DNA from: Blautia pseudococcoides
GTDB lineage: Bacteria > Bacillota > Clostridia > Lachnospirales > Lachnospiraceae
DNA length: 64,000 nucleotides
Direction: 5' to 3'
Assembly (NCBI RefSeq): GCF_001689125.2
Contig: NZ_CP015405.2
Coordinates: 3,602,501 to 3,666,500 of the forward strand
Position 1 is the stretch's first letter. Each line of letters starts with the position of its first letter. Below the pieces are notes generated by a model. That model made no database searches, was not told where the DNA came from, and saw nothing but the letters and a program-made list of their open reading frames with translations. Below, one piece after another: positions 43,480 through 53,198 of this stretch. A program made the translations under genes and the position numbers.

Positions 43480-44871
43480 TTATAAATCACAGTTGTTTAC
43501 AGTTCTCGGGAACGGAAGGACGTCGCGGATGTTCTGCATACCTGTCAGGTACATCACGCAACGGTCAAATCCAAGACCAAATCCTGAATGACGGGTGGAA
43601 CCGTATTTGCGCAAATCCAGATAGAAATCATAATCCGCCTCATCCAAGCCCAACTCCGCCATACGGGATTTCAGCTTGTCATAGGAATCCTCTCTCTGGC
43701 TGCCGCCAATGATCTCACCGATGCCGGGAACCAGGCAGTCCATGGCTGCTACTGTCTTGTTGTCATCGTTCTGTTTCATATAGAAGGCTTTGATCTCCTT
43801 CGGGTAATCGGTGACAAATACAGGACGTTTGTATACCTGCTCCGTCAGGTAGCGCTCATGCTCCGTCTGCAGATCACAGCCCCAGAACACTTTGTATTCA
43901 AACTTATCATTTACTTTTTCCAGTATCTCAATTGCCTCTGTATAGGTAACATGTCCAAATTCAGAATTTTTCACAAGTTCCAGACGCTCCAAGAGCCCCT
44001 TGTCTATAAAGGAGTTGAAAAACTGCATTTCCTCAGGAGCATTCTCCAGCACATACTGAATGATATATTTCAGCATGGCTTCTGCCAGTTCCATGTTATC
44101 CTCCAAATCCGCAAATGCCATCTCGGGCTCGATCATCCAGAATTCTGCCGCGTGGCGTGTGGTGTTGGAATTTTCCGCACGGAAGGTTGGTCCGAATGTA
44201 TAAATATTGCGGAACGCCTGGGCATAAGTCTCACCGTTTAGCTGTCCGCTCACTGTCAGGCTGGTCTCTTTTTTAAAGAAATCCTTGCTGTAATCCACTT
44301 TTCCCTCCGGAGTTCTCGGAAGGTTCTCCATATCCAGTGTAGTGACGCGGAACATTTCACCAGCACCTTCACAGTCGCTGCCCGTGATCAGTGGGGTGTG
44401 CACATAGACAAAGCCCCTCTCCTGGAAGAACTGATGAACAGCAAACGCGATCATGGAGCGCACACGGAACACTGCCTGGAAGGTATTGGTTCTCGGACGC
44501 AGATGGGAGATGGTGCGCAGGTATTCCATGGAGTGGCGCTTTTTCTGCAGCGGATAGTCTGCAGCGGAATCCCCTTCCACAGTGATCTCCTCTGCCTGGA
44601 TCTCAAAAGGCTGCTTTGCCTGGGGTGTTGCGACCAGGGTACCTTTTACAATAATGGCAGCGCCTACATTTAACTTGCAGATATCCTGGAAATTATCCAT
44701 GCTGTCATGGTAAACTACCTGAAGTGTCTCGAAAAAGCTTCCGTCATGGAGTACAACGAAGCCGAATGTCTTGGAATCGCGGACACTTCTTACCCATCCG
44801 CCCACAGTCACCTGTTTGTCCAGGTGCTGCTCTTTGTCCCTGTAAATTTCTTTTACTGTTGTAAGCTGCAT
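43480..44871 (-). CDS. asnS: Asparagine--tRNA ligase
   Basis: A 463-residue class IIb aminoacyl-tRNA synthetase. The OB-fold anticodon domain ([25 protein letters not shown]) is followed by the catalytic core with motif 2 [24 protein letters not shown] and motif 3 [15 protein letters not shown]. It begins [12 protein letters not shown]. No T-box leader is visible in the 50 nt between a terminator and its start. It heads a likely operon with the SbcD-like and YhaN-like genes. Confidence 0.97.
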   Translation of the reverse strand: MQLTTVKEIYRDKEQHLDKQVTVGGWVRSVRDSKTFGFVVLHDGSFFETLQVVYHDSMDNFQDICKLNVGAAIIVKGTLVATPQAKQPFEIQAEEITVEGDSAADYPLQKKRHSMEYLRTISHLRPRTNTFQAVFRVRSMIAFAVHQFFQERGFVYVHTPLITGSDCEGAGEMFRVTTLDMENLPRTPEGKVDYSKDFFKKETSLTVSGQLNGETYAQAFRNIYTFGPTFRAENSNTTRHAAEFWMIEPEMAFADLEDNMELAEAMLKYIIQYVLENAPEEMQFFNSFIDKGLLERLELVKNSEFGHVTYTEAIEILEKVNDKFEYKVFWGCDLQTEHERYLTEQVYKRPVFVTDYPKEIKAFYMKQNDDNKTVAAMDCLVPGIGEIIGGSQREDSYDKLKSRMAELGLDEADYDFYLDLRKYGSTRHSGFGLGFDRCVMYLTGMQNIRDVLPFPRTVNNCDL

Positions 44872-44921
44872 ATTTATTCTCCTTTATTTGCCGGTCCGGT
44901 GACCGTAAAGTATCAATTTAT

Positions 44922-44955
44922 AAAAAGCGGGGTGGATTTTTTATCCACTCCACTT
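44922..44955 (-). terminator. Terminator of the ECF sigma/beta-propeller operon
   Basis: On the minus strand a 13-bp stem with one mismatch (44955-44943 with 44937-44925), followed by TTT. It lies 46 bp after the beta-propeller gene stop. Confidence 0.75.
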
Positions 44956-45000
44956 TAGTATATCTCATTGTTTCCTGCTATGCAAGGGGTATTTGGCGCT

Positions 45001-47241
45001 CTACCACTCCAGATTTCCGCAGTTTTCGTACTCTTTTTCCCGGTCAAAAGCACTGATTCCGCTGCTGCCGCACAGGTAGAATGTATTGCCGATGTAAATA
45101 CCGCGCACGCACGCCAGTTCGTCCCCGGAACTGTCCATCCATTTGCTTATGCTCTGATACAAAAGCTTCTGGAATCCCTCCTCCGGGTTATAGGTGAAGA
45201 CTCCGTAATATCCCTGCAGTTCATAGTAATTTCTGTCATATACTCCCGCACTGAACCCCAGAATATTCTCTTCAGGGTCAATGAGAATTGACCTGTAGTC
45301 CTCCATAGCCTGGCAGAAATCCACATTTTTCAGCACCATCTTGTCAATCTCCTTAACGTCTGCCGGATTAGAAATATCGAACATGGAGAGCTTCAGCCCT
45401 TTCTGTTCTCCTGTATCCGGGTCCGTCTCCCAGCCGATTCCCAGCAGCTTATTCTCCCCGTAAAAGTGCAGGTATTCGGAAAATCCCGTGATCTTCAGCT
45501 CACCCAGGATCTTCGGGTCTGCCGGGTCTGAAAGGTCAACGGAAAACAGGGGGTCCATCTGCCGGTATGTGACAAAGTAGCCGGTATTCCCCATAAACCT
45601 GGAGGAATATATCTGCTCCCCTTTTGCCAGGTCTTCCACTTTGCCTGTCATCTTCAGCTTATCATCCAGCACATACAGGCTGTTGCTCATGCTGCCTCCC
45701 CACCAGCCGTTATTGTATCTGGTGGCTACCACCCTCAGATAGCCGTCATATTCATCCATAGAAAATGTATCGTTAATACTCCCGTTCACTTCGCCTGCTG
45801 CCCTTGCCTGTATCTCACCGTCTTTATAGGAGAACCGCACGATCCGGGTCCGCATCTCCTCACCGCTGTAATCCTCCCCGAAAATGTAAATGCTCTCCCT
45901 GCTCACATAACACCTGCCGGATGCCCCGATCAGGGATTTGCTCTGCTGTATCTTATCCGGTTTCTCCAGGTTCACAGAGGAGATCACCAATTGCCCGTTC
46001 TCCATCTGCGGCACAGCCGGATAGAGCACATCACTGCTGTCCAGAAGCTCCTTGTTCACGGAAGGTACATAGAGCCTCGGATCTGCCTCCTGCGTATCTT
46101 CCCTGTATGCAGGATAGAACTGGGAGAAAAGATACACATAATTTCCTACTTTTCTGGTGGAATAATATCCCCCGTCCTGTTCCGCCGTGCCCTTCAGAGT
46201 TATTTTGCTCTTATCTGTGATATCATATGTGTACAGACGGATAAACTCCCTGCTGTTCACCATATATGTCTCGTCCCCCTGCCATTCCAGGCCCGAATCA
46301 TATCCGCTGGTGACTACGCAGAGTGTATTGCCATCCACATACATCTCCTGTATGGAATCCGTCAAATCCTCCAGTGATGTCTGGCCTGCAACAGACATTT
46401 CGCCTCCATGGGCAGATACAATGCGGAGCGTACCGGAACGTGTCAGCGTATAGATATAGGTGCCGTCTGTCTTGACAATGTCCCCTTCGTCCACACCTTC
46501 TGTGCGGACGTTGGTGGAGGAATGTCCTGCCCCTCCGTCTGCCGTGTAGCCTGCTGTGTTACTTGCGGACTCCTCCGCACCGGCATCCTCCATAACCGCT
46601 TTCTCCTCACTTTTTGCAGTAGTGCTGCTGTCAGACTGCGCTGCGCCGTCTCCGGTATCTGCCATCCGCTTCTGCTCCCATTCCTTCCGGGCATTTTCTG
46701 TCTCCGTATATATTTGTTCATACAGCTCTTCGTAGCTGCTCCCGGCAATATATCCCTCTGCCGTTTCTTTGTCCTCTGATTTCTTCTCCGGTGCCGCCTC
46801 ATCTGCTTTTTCCGTACCTTTGGAGTCTTTTGGTTCTGCTCCCATATCCCCGCCGGAAGCATCCCCGTCTTCTGCCCCGGTATCTTGTTTCGCTGCCTCA
46901 GAAGAAGTATCCATGGACTGGGCACTATCCGCTTTGTTCTCGCTTCTGTAGTTCAGATTCATAAGAGGCATGAGGTTTACCGCGGCGATCACCAGGATCA
47001 CACAGGCTGCGGCCACCCCGGCAGTCTTCCGGTAACGGAACGCAAAGTCCGCGGCGGCATCTCTCCATTTCCCGTTTCTGCCCTTCGAGTTTTTCCCCTG
47101 CTCCAGCAAGCTGTCCAGGTTCTCAGGGTTCAGGCTCTCGGGGATTTTCTCCTTGTCCGCAGACTCCCTGATCTTCTGTATGATTTCATGCCGGTTGTTC
47201 TCGTCCTGCATCTGATTCTCATTGAAATTCTCATCCTTCAT
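45001..47241 (-). CDS. Membrane-anchored beta-propeller protein, probable anti-sigma partner
   Basis: A 746-residue protein. I start it at the ATG at 47241 (MKDENFNENQ), which has GGAGG 9 bp upstream. The N-terminus is cytoplasmic and helical (EIIQKIRESADKEKIPESLNPENLDSLL), then a membrane helix at about 78-98 (AGVAAACVILVIAAVNLMPL), a long acidic low-complexity stalk, and a C-terminal propeller (TNVRTEGVDEGDIVKTDGTYIYTL, RFMGNTGYFVTYRQMDPLFSVDLSDPADPKILGELKITGFSEYLHFYGENKLLGIGWE). The propeller matches the Beta_propel family. It overlaps the ECF sigma stop region, so it may sense a signal outside and hold the sigma factor inside. Confidence 0.88.
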   Translation of the reverse strand: MKDENFNENQMQDENNRHEIIQKIRESADKEKIPESLNPENLDSLLEQGKNSKGRNGKWRDAAADFAFRYRKTAGVAAACVILVIAAVNLMPLMNLNYRSENKADSAQSMDTSSEAAKQDTGAEDGDASGGDMGAEPKDSKGTEKADEAAPEKKSEDKETAEGYIAGSSYEELYEQIYTETENARKEWEQKRMADTGDGAAQSDSSTTAKSEEKAVMEDAGAEESASNTAGYTADGGAGHSSTNVRTEGVDEGDIVKTDGTYIYTLTRSGTLRIVSAHGGEMSVAGQTSLEDLTDSIQEMYVDGNTLCVVTSGYDSGLEWQGDETYMVNSREFIRLYTYDITDKSKITLKGTAEQDGGYYSTRKVGNYVYLFSQFYPAYREDTQEADPRLYVPSVNKELLDSSDVLYPAVPQMENGQLVISSVNLEKPDKIQQSKSLIGASGRCYVSRESIYIFGEDYSGEEMRTRIVRFSYKDGEIQARAAGEVNGSINDTFSMDEYDGYLRVVATRYNNGWWGGSMSNSLYVLDDKLKMTGKVEDLAKGEQIYSSRFMGNTGYFVTYRQMDPLFSVDLSDPADPKILGELKITGFSEYLHFYGENKLLGIGWETDPDTGEQKGLKLSMFDISNPADVKEIDKMVLKNVDFCQAMEDYRSILIDPEENILGFSAGVYDRNYYELQGYYGVFTYNPEEGFQKLLYQSISKWMDSSGDELACVRGIYIGNTFYLCGSSGISAFDREKEYENCGNLEW

Positions 47242-47258
47242 ATTCTTCGCCTCCCTTC

Positions 47259-47759
47259 TCACTGTAATATCTCTTCCATTTTCTTCAGCGCTCTGTTAAT
47301 CCTTGAGCGCACGGTATTGTGGTTTTTATGTAGGATAAGGCCGATCTCCTTGCTCTTGTAGCCTCCGAAGACCTGCATGGCTACAATGAAACGCTCCTCA
47401 TCGCTGAGGGAGAAAAATGCCTCCCGCACCTGCATGTCCCGGTCCAGATCTCCCCGCACGCTCCCCTCCTGTTCATACAGCGGCTCCGTCTTCCTGGTAT
47501 ACTCCTTCAATTTCCGTTTGCATTTATTTGACAGGATCTTAAAGATCCAGCCCTTAAAGGCCTCACTGTCCCTCAGCTTCGTGATCTCCGCATAGGCATC
47601 TGCCACTGTCTCCGCCACCGCATCCTGGGCATCCTCCGGGTTCTTAAGTACATATAACGCAAAACGGTACAAATCCTGATAAACTGCCTGATATAACTCG
47701 GCAAACGCTTCTTTGCTGCCCTGCCTTGCCTCATACGCCAACTGCTTACAGTCCGTCAT
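47259..47759 (-). CDS. ECF-type RNA polymerase sigma factor
   Basis: A 166-residue sigma-70 family factor with only regions 2 and 4. Start at 47759 (MTDCKQLAYEARQGSKEAFAELYQAVYQDLYRFAL), preceded by GAGGTGG. Region 2 includes VLKNPEDAQDAVAETVADAY and GWIFKILSNKCKRKL; region 4 is LSDEERFIVAMQVFGGYKSKEIGLILHKNHNTVRSRINRALKKMEEIL. It precedes the membrane beta-propeller gene by 17 bp. Together they form a sigma and membrane-sensor unit; the target genes are unknown. Confidence 0.92.
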   Translation of the reverse strand: MTDCKQLAYEARQGSKEAFAELYQAVYQDLYRFALYVLKNPEDAQDAVAETVADAYAEITKLRDSEAFKGWIFKILSNKCKRKLKEYTRKTEPLYEQEGSVRGDLDRDMQVREAFFSLSDEERFIVAMQVFGGYKSKEIGLILHKNHNTVRSRINRALKKMEEILQ

Positions 47760-47948
47760 GCCGCCACCTCTCTTTCTCTTTCCTATGTTCCTTCTTATCT
47801 GTACACGGCATCCCTCATGCCGGTTGTTCCCTTTTATTATATAAATATAGTGTTCTGTTTGCATCCTTTTGTTGCATTCGGATTTAAAAAATTTCTATTA
47901 CTATTTACAGCCCAGGGGTATCCCGGCAGCGATTAATAAAGTTGAACG

Positions 47949-48002
47949 AAAAAAAACCGATGGTTTGGACTGGATTTCGTCCGCACCACCGGTTTTTTTT
48001 TG
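47949..48002 (-). terminator. Terminator of the FAD oxidoreductase operon
   Basis: A branched hairpin whose outer stem ACCGATGGT pairs with ACCACCGGT and whose inner stem is GGAC with GTCC. A long A-run lies on its left, giving a T-run on the minus strand, and a long T-run lies on its right, so it can work in both directions. Confidence 0.8.
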
Positions 48003-48032
48003 GCAAGCCGCCCTCTGAACAGCAGCTATTTT

Positions 48033-49820
48033 TTATGCTTCATATGCCCTTACTTCAAATATTTTTGCTGACTTGCACTCCCATGTCTGATAGACCTCTA
48101 TTCTGATCGTATCAGCCTCTGCATTTGGGAAATGCATACAGAATCTCTGGTGATTTTCTGTTTCTTCTTCTTCCCAGATACTGTTTCCATTTTTGAGGGC
48201 CTGGATTTTATAGTGTTTTACCAGAGATTTTGGTATTCCGGGTATCTGTTTTTCACGGATAGTCCGGGACAGGGAGGTTTCTATCTCTGTAGTCAGGTCA
48301 GTGTCGAATTTGAGATGGATCTCTGCCAGTTTTTTCACACTTTTCAGACGGATTTCCAACCACTGAGGCTGACTGATGATTTCTTCTGATATCCACTGGT
48401 GTATTTCGTTCCCTTCATTTCTCTGATGCCCATCACGGATTTTTTCCGCTGCTCCTTCCGGGGTTTCTGAGGAATATAGAATTTCTTCTGCCCCTTTTAC
48501 CAAATCATCGGAATCTTTATGAAGGAATCCCGGGAGATAGCAGTCATCTCTCATGAGCTGTTTTTGGAGTTCATTTATATAATCCATTCCGAGCTGTCTT
48601 GGGGTACAGTGTTTTTTTACAGCCATTGCCGCCGCAGTTCCTGCCGCCTGGCCGCCTGCCGCACAGGTCGCCATAACCCGGGTGGAACCGAATGCCATAT
48701 GCGTTGTGCTGATATTTCTTCCCGCCATCATCAGATTCGGGATATCTTTGGAATAAAAACACCGGTAAGGAATCGTATAAATATTCTCCAGCGCAATGTA
48801 CTTTGTGGGGTCGCCGCCAAACAAAAAGCCCTGAGGCGGATGCATATCCATAGGCCAGCCGCCGTAGGCAACCGTATCCTCAAACACCCGGCCTTCCAGC
48901 AGGTCCTGTTCTCTCAGAATATAATCGCCTTCAATCCTTCTGCTCTCCCGCTTTCCCGGAAGGAACTGCACCCAGTCAAGAGCATAATTTTCAGCTCCAT
49001 GGTCTCCCTTATTTTTAATGTGATCCCAGACACCGTACAGTGTTTTCAATAGTTCATCCCGGATTTCTTCGGCATCATCAATTGTATTTTGTGTTCCTCC
49101 CAGTTCAATCCACCAATATCCGGATTCAATATCATAATTCTGCATTTTTGAACAGTAATCACTGTGGCCTCTGTATGCCAGGTCTTCCTCGCTGTATTCA
49201 TAAGCCCATTGCGGCCTCTTGAAAGGCACAGGTTTTCCCATATCCACAGCTCTGAACATAAGAGAATTACCCATAGTGCCTGTATCCGGCTCATCCAGCG
49301 CATAAGTTTCCCCGAATTCTGCTCTGCCTTCTCTGCCCTGTCTTACAGACGCACCTGCCCTGGCCCCGATCATACCGTCGCCTGTGCAGTCCATGTAAAG
49401 ATTTCCTTCCAGCATGAATTCCTTTTCTGTGGTGAGCTGATGCGCTTTCAGATTCAGAATCCTGCCGTCTGCAGTCTCTACATCTGTCACTCTTGTGTTC
49501 AGGTATAGTTCTAACTTCTCCTCCTGTCTGACCTTCTCCCATAACACCGTGTCGAATATGGAGAATGAGTGCTGCGGATTCCTGGAACGGTTTTCCAGTA
49601 GAATTTCTTCCAGGATTCCTGTCTCCCGGGCATTTTCCCGGTGGCCATGATGAGTGGCACCACAGATATGCATCCTGATTTCTGAACTGGCATTACCGCC
49701 CAGTACCGGTCTATCCTGAATCAGTGCCGTGCAGGCACCTGTCCTGGCACTGGCAATGGCTGCACAGACTCCTGCCATCCCTCCGCCCACTACAATCACT
49801 TCATAAATCTTTTTTTCCAT
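48033..49820 (-). CDS. FAD-dependent oxidoreductase of a sugar-use operon
   Basis: A 595-residue flavoprotein. The N-terminal dinucleotide motif is YEVIVVGGGMAGVCAAIASAR, followed by VLGGNASSEIRMHICGA, and LYMDCTGDGMIGARAGA, and near the end of the catalytic part NLMMAGRNISTTHMAFGSTRVMATCAAGGQAAGTAAAMA. This is the FAD_oxidored (PF12831-like) type. The last 140 residues form a beta-rich domain of F5/8 or carbohydrate-binding style (KKLAEIHLKFDTDLTTEI). It is the final gene of an ABC-importer operon, so it likely acts on a sugar derivative; the reaction is unknown. Confidence 0.88.
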   Translation of the reverse strand: MEKKIYEVIVVGGGMAGVCAAIASARTGACTALIQDRPVLGGNASSEIRMHICGATHHGHRENARETGILEEILLENRSRNPQHSFSIFDTVLWEKVRQEEKLELYLNTRVTDVETADGRILNLKAHQLTTEKEFMLEGNLYMDCTGDGMIGARAGASVRQGREGRAEFGETYALDEPDTGTMGNSLMFRAVDMGKPVPFKRPQWAYEYSEEDLAYRGHSDYCSKMQNYDIESGYWWIELGGTQNTIDDAEEIRDELLKTLYGVWDHIKNKGDHGAENYALDWVQFLPGKRESRRIEGDYILREQDLLEGRVFEDTVAYGGWPMDMHPPQGFLFGGDPTKYIALENIYTIPYRCFYSKDIPNLMMAGRNISTTHMAFGSTRVMATCAAGGQAAGTAAAMAVKKHCTPRQLGMDYINELQKQLMRDDCYLPGFLHKDSDDLVKGAEEILYSSETPEGAAEKIRDGHQRNEGNEIHQWISEEIISQPQWLEIRLKSVKKLAEIHLKFDTDLTTEIETSLSRTIREKQIPGIPKSLVKHYKIQALKNGNSIWEEEETENHQRFCMHFPNAEADTIRIEVYQTWECKSAKIFEVRAYEA

Positions 49821-49829
49821 TACGCCACC

Positions 49830-50666
49830 TTATCCTTTCACGCTTCCGCTTGTCAGTCCTTCTATAAAATATTTCTGTCCTAAAATAAACACCAGGATTA
49901 TGGGGATCAATGCCACGGTAGCAGCCGCCATAACCAGATTGTCCTGCGAAAATCCTGATTCATCAATAAAGTTTGTAAGACCCACTGTCAAAGTATACAA
50001 TTTGCTGTCTGTCAGGAAAATCAGCGGTGCTTCATAATCATTCCACCTCCATACAAAGTTCAGAATAACCACAGTGGACATGGCCGGTTTTGCAAGCGGC
50101 AGTACCAGGCGGGAAAAAATCCCAAATTCACCCAGCCCTTCCACCTTGCCGGCTTCTATGATTTCATCAGGTACATCCAGAAAATACTGACGCATCAGGA
50201 AAGTTCCAAGTGGTGTAAACAGTCTTGGTAAGATCAGTGCCCATAAAGTGTTAAAAATCCCCATTTCTTTAAACAGGATAAACTGCGGCACCATCAGTAC
50301 CTGGAATGGCACCATCATGGTGATCAGATACAGCAGGAAGAGCTGGTCTCTGAATCTGAATTTCATCTTTGCGAACGCATATCCCGCCATAGATGATGTG
50401 ATAACAGTTCCCAATACAGATACTACTGTGGTGACTGTTGTGTTTTTCAAATATGTAAGGAATGACGGATCCTGTTCAAACAGCACTTGCCTGTAATTTT
50501 TCAATGACATATTTCCCGATAAGAATCTGGGAGGAAAATCGTAAATCTCGTTTAAAGGCTTAAAGGAACAGAACAGCATCCAGATAAACGGGAATAAGAC
50601 AGCCAGTGCAAAAGCAAACATGATCATTGTAAGAATTGTTTTCTGTGTTTTTTGTTTTTTTGTCAT
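49830..50666 (-). CDS. Carbohydrate ABC transporter permease, MalG-like (second operon)
   Basis: A 278-residue permease. Start at 50666 (MTKKQKTQKTILTMIMF) with GGAGGAGAGG upstream; a longer frame to 50696 overlaps the preceding gene. EAA loop: IIEAGKVEGLGEFGIFSRLVLPLAKP. Ends in IEGLTSGSVKG, as in MalG-like proteins. It pairs with the 50680-51570 permease. Confidence 0.92.
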   Translation of the reverse strand: MTKKQKTQKTILTMIMFAFALAVLFPFIWMLFCSFKPLNEIYDFPPRFLSGNMSLKNYRQVLFEQDPSFLTYLKNTTVTTVVSVLGTVITSSMAGYAFAKMKFRFRDQLFLLYLITMMVPFQVLMVPQFILFKEMGIFNTLWALILPRLFTPLGTFLMRQYFLDVPDEIIEAGKVEGLGEFGIFSRLVLPLAKPAMSTVVILNFVWRWNDYEAPLIFLTDSKLYTLTVGLTNFIDESGFSQDNLVMAAATVALIPIILVFILGQKYFIEGLTSGSVKG

Positions 50667-50679
50667 TGTCCTCTCCTCC

Positions 50680-51570
50680 CTACATATCTTCTTCATATCT
50701 GCGCTGTACTTTCCACTGGAACAATGTCACCAGAAAAATAATCAGCAGCAGGAACCATGCCATAGACGAAGCATATCCCATCTTGTGATACCTGAAACCA
50801 GACAGATAGATGTAATGTGCCAGAACCGTGGTAGAATTGCCCGGTCCTCCGCCTGTCATGATATTGATCTGCCCGAACACCTGAAAAGACCCGATGATAT
50901 TGGTGATCAGAAGGAAGAAAGTGGTATTACGGAGCATAGGCACTGTGATAAACCGAAAAAGCTGAACAGAAGAAGCCCCGTCAATCTCAGCCGCTTCATA
51001 CAGACTTTTTGATACCGACTGCAGCCCTGACATATAGATAATGGTGTTATAACCCAGCCCCATCCAGATTCCTACGATAATTACAGCAGGGAGTGCCCAT
51101 TTAGGATCTCCCAGCCATCCCGGAGGGTTAGCTATGCCCAGATTTCTCAGAAAATTATTAAGAATACCCTGTGATGGATTTAAGATCAGCATCCAGATTA
51201 CAGATATGGCTACTACACTGGCAATATAGGGAATAAAAATCATAACCCTGATGGCAGTCCTGCAATAGACCTTATCATTGAGTATAGTTGCCAGTACAAT
51301 ACTGAATCCTAATATAATGGGAATCGTCACTACTGTATAAATCAGGTTATTCTTAAGCGCCGCCCAGAACCATTCATCACTGAACATTTGAATGAAATTA
51401 TCCAGCCCTACAAATTTACTGTTGGCAAATCCCTGGAAAATATTGAAGTCTGTAAATGCCACAACAAGGGATACCAGCACGGGGATTAAAATAAACACCA
51501 GAAATCCGATAAAGTTAGGGGCAATGAACAGATATGGCGCTAAATTCAATTTTTTCTTTTTTGTTTTCAT
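50680..51570 (-). CDS. Carbohydrate ABC transporter permease, MalF-like (second operon)
   Basis: A 296-residue permease starting MKTKKKKLNLAPYLFIAPNFIGFLVFILIPV, with the EAA loop YEAAEIDGASSVQLFRFITVPML near residue 190 and WGGGPGNSTTVL-like TGGGPGNSTTVL after it. Six membrane spans. It follows the binding protein gene by 68 bp, a gap containing a strong stem-loop. Confidence 0.92.
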   Translation of the reverse strand: MKTKKKKLNLAPYLFIAPNFIGFLVFILIPVLVSLVVAFTDFNIFQGFANSKFVGLDNFIQMFSDEWFWAALKNNLIYTVVTIPIILGFSIVLATILNDKVYCRTAIRVMIFIPYIASVVAISVIWMLILNPSQGILNNFLRNLGIANPPGWLGDPKWALPAVIIVGIWMGLGYNTIIYMSGLQSVSKSLYEAAEIDGASSVQLFRFITVPMLRNTTFFLLITNIIGSFQVFGQINIMTGGGPGNSTTVLAHYIYLSGFRYHKMGYASSMAWFLLLIIFLVTLFQWKVQRRYEEDM

Positions 51571-51592
51571 CTTCTGCCTCCTTCATAAATCA

Positions 51593-51632
51593 GGCTGCAT
51601 GACAGAGAACCTGCATTCCCCACCATGCAGCC
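51593..51632 (-). other. Intercistronic stem-loop after the binding protein gene
   Basis: GGCTGCATG (51593-51601) pairs with CATGCAGCC (51624-51632), 9 bp, with a 22-nt loop. On the minus strand TGATTTATG follows, which is not a clear T-run. Such structures after binding-protein genes often raise the level of that message relative to the permeases. Confidence 0.6.
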
Positions 51633-51638
51633 GACTTT

Positions 51639-52964
51639 TTACTGCGCTGACTGAAGCGCTTTGTCTGCCCGCTCTTTCAGATTTTTGTAATAATCTTCCT
51701 CACTTGTGACTCCCAGGAAATAGTTCTGTGATTCTTCTTTGTAAATCTGTGTAATTTCTGAAAGGGCCGTTGTCTTTGTCGGCACAATATATTTGAAATC
51801 ATCTCTCAGCATTACTTTCTTATATGCCTCTACATCAAACCTTTCTTCCGGATTTTCTCCCAGGATTTTTGCTACAATCTCATCTTCTGCAGCCCCTGAC
51901 CAGGCCGGCATTTTGGCGATGTACCTGGAGCCCTCTGTGATCCAGAATTTTATGAACTCCCATGCCTCCTCTTTGTTCCTGCTCTGGCTGTTCATGCAGA
52001 TGGTATTATTATTTTCTGACTGGTAAGGATTGGGGGTTCCGTCATCTGTACTCGGGAAAGGTGCAAAGGTTGTCACGAAGTCATGAGGGAAATTCTCCTT
52101 ATCATTCACATAACGGAGCATCCAGGCTGAAAACGGCATCATGGCAATTTCTCCGGAAAGGAACGCCGGATGAGAGTAGACATCCAGTTTTCTTGAGAAA
52201 ATTTCTTCATACGGCATGGCGATTCCCTCATCCATCATGGCTTTAAACTTGGTATTGATCTGATACTCTTTTGCATCAAAGTTAGTTTCTGTATCTGATT
52301 TGTAGAATTCATCTCCGCCCAGAATAGATCTGGCAATAGACAGCGGACCGCCGCCCCAGTACACATTACAGCCATACACTTTCTTGCCGTCCACTTCACC
52401 TGTAAGCTGCCGGGCAACCTCTTCATAATCACTGATCGTCCAGTTCTCCGGTATGGTGACTCCTTTGGCATCCAGCATATCTTTATTGATCATGATACCT
52501 GTAGGTTCTGTCACAGTGGGGATACCATAGATTTTGTTGTTCACCCGGAGAAACGATTCTTCGCCGCCCAGAATATTCTCATCCACAAATTCCTTTGCGC
52601 CGAGATTTTCCAAATCTTCCAACATGCCGCTGGAAGCCCTTTTTACCATCAAATCAGGCGAATACGTGAAAAATATATCTATCTGCTCTCCTGACTGAAG
52701 TGCTGTATCCAGCTTCGTATTTCCTGTATCATCATTGACAAAGCGTACATATTCCGCCTGTGCTTCCGGGTGCTGTTTATTCCAGTCTTCTACGATCTTA
52801 TCCGGTCCGTCTTCTCCGGGAACCCCGCCCCACACTACCAGCTGTTTCGTTTCTGTTGTTTCGCTCCCCTTACCTTGGGAAGCTTGTGACTGATTACCGC
52901 AGCCGGCCAGAGCAGAGGCTGCCAGAATGCCTGCCATTACCAGACTTATACTTTTCATCTTCAT
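51639..52964 (-). CDS. Sugar ABC transporter substrate-binding lipoprotein (second operon)
   Basis: A 441-residue lipoprotein. The signal peptide ends in LAGC (MKMKSISLVMAGILAASALAGC), followed by a Ser/Gln/Thr linker. Family-1 signatures include KQLVVWGGVPGEDGPDKIVEDWNKQHPEAQAEYVRF and FLSGEIAMMPFSAWMLRYV. It feeds the two permeases downstream and is probably controlled by the YesMN-like pair encoded upstream. Confidence 0.93.
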   Translation of the reverse strand: MKMKSISLVMAGILAASALAGCGNQSQASQGKGSETTETKQLVVWGGVPGEDGPDKIVEDWNKQHPEAQAEYVRFVNDDTGNTKLDTALQSGEQIDIFFTYSPDLMVKRASSGMLEDLENLGAKEFVDENILGGEESFLRVNNKIYGIPTVTEPTGIMINKDMLDAKGVTIPENWTISDYEEVARQLTGEVDGKKVYGCNVYWGGGPLSIARSILGGDEFYKSDTETNFDAKEYQINTKFKAMMDEGIAMPYEEIFSRKLDVYSHPAFLSGEIAMMPFSAWMLRYVNDKENFPHDFVTTFAPFPSTDDGTPNPYQSENNNTICMNSQSRNKEEAWEFIKFWITEGSRYIAKMPAWSGAAEDEIVAKILGENPEERFDVEAYKKVMLRDDFKYIVPTKTTALSEITQIYKEESQNYFLGVTSEEDYYKNLKERADKALQSAQ

Positions 52965-53034
52965 ATCTCATTCTCCTTTTATTTATATTTGGTAAGTTTT
53001 CAGTACTGTTTTCTTTACCTCATCTGATACTCTG

Positions 53035-53040
53035 ATTATA
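53035..53040 (-). promoter_or_regulatory. Predicted -10 box of the second sugar operon
   Basis: TATAAT on the minus strand (53040-53035), about 70 bp upstream of the binding protein ATG. The best -35 (CTGTTG, spacer 18) is weak, as expected for a promoter needing an activator such as the adjacent AraC-type response regulator. Confidence 0.5.
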
Positions 53041-53152
53041 AATAAAATATTTTGTTTCCAACAGAAAATAAATTGTCAGTTTTTTTTAGTATTTTTCTCT
53101 CACGTATGGATTTACAATTTTTTGTCGTTTTTTATCGAAATCTTGTTCAAAT

Positions 53153-53181
53153 AAAGAGCCCGGTTTTATGCCGGACTCTTT
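53153..53181 (-). terminator. Terminator of the YesMN-like operon
   Basis: AAAGAGCCCGG (53153-53163) pairs with CCGGACTCTTT (53171-53181) around a 7-nt loop, with a G-T or mismatch in the middle. It lies just after the response regulator stop. Confidence 0.75.
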
Positions 53182-53198
53182 CGATATTTTTTCATTTA

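Noticed and set aside
44872..45000. T-box leader for asnS
   Set aside because: Only about 50 nt separate the preceding terminator from the asnS start, too short for a T-box, and no T-box sequence is present.
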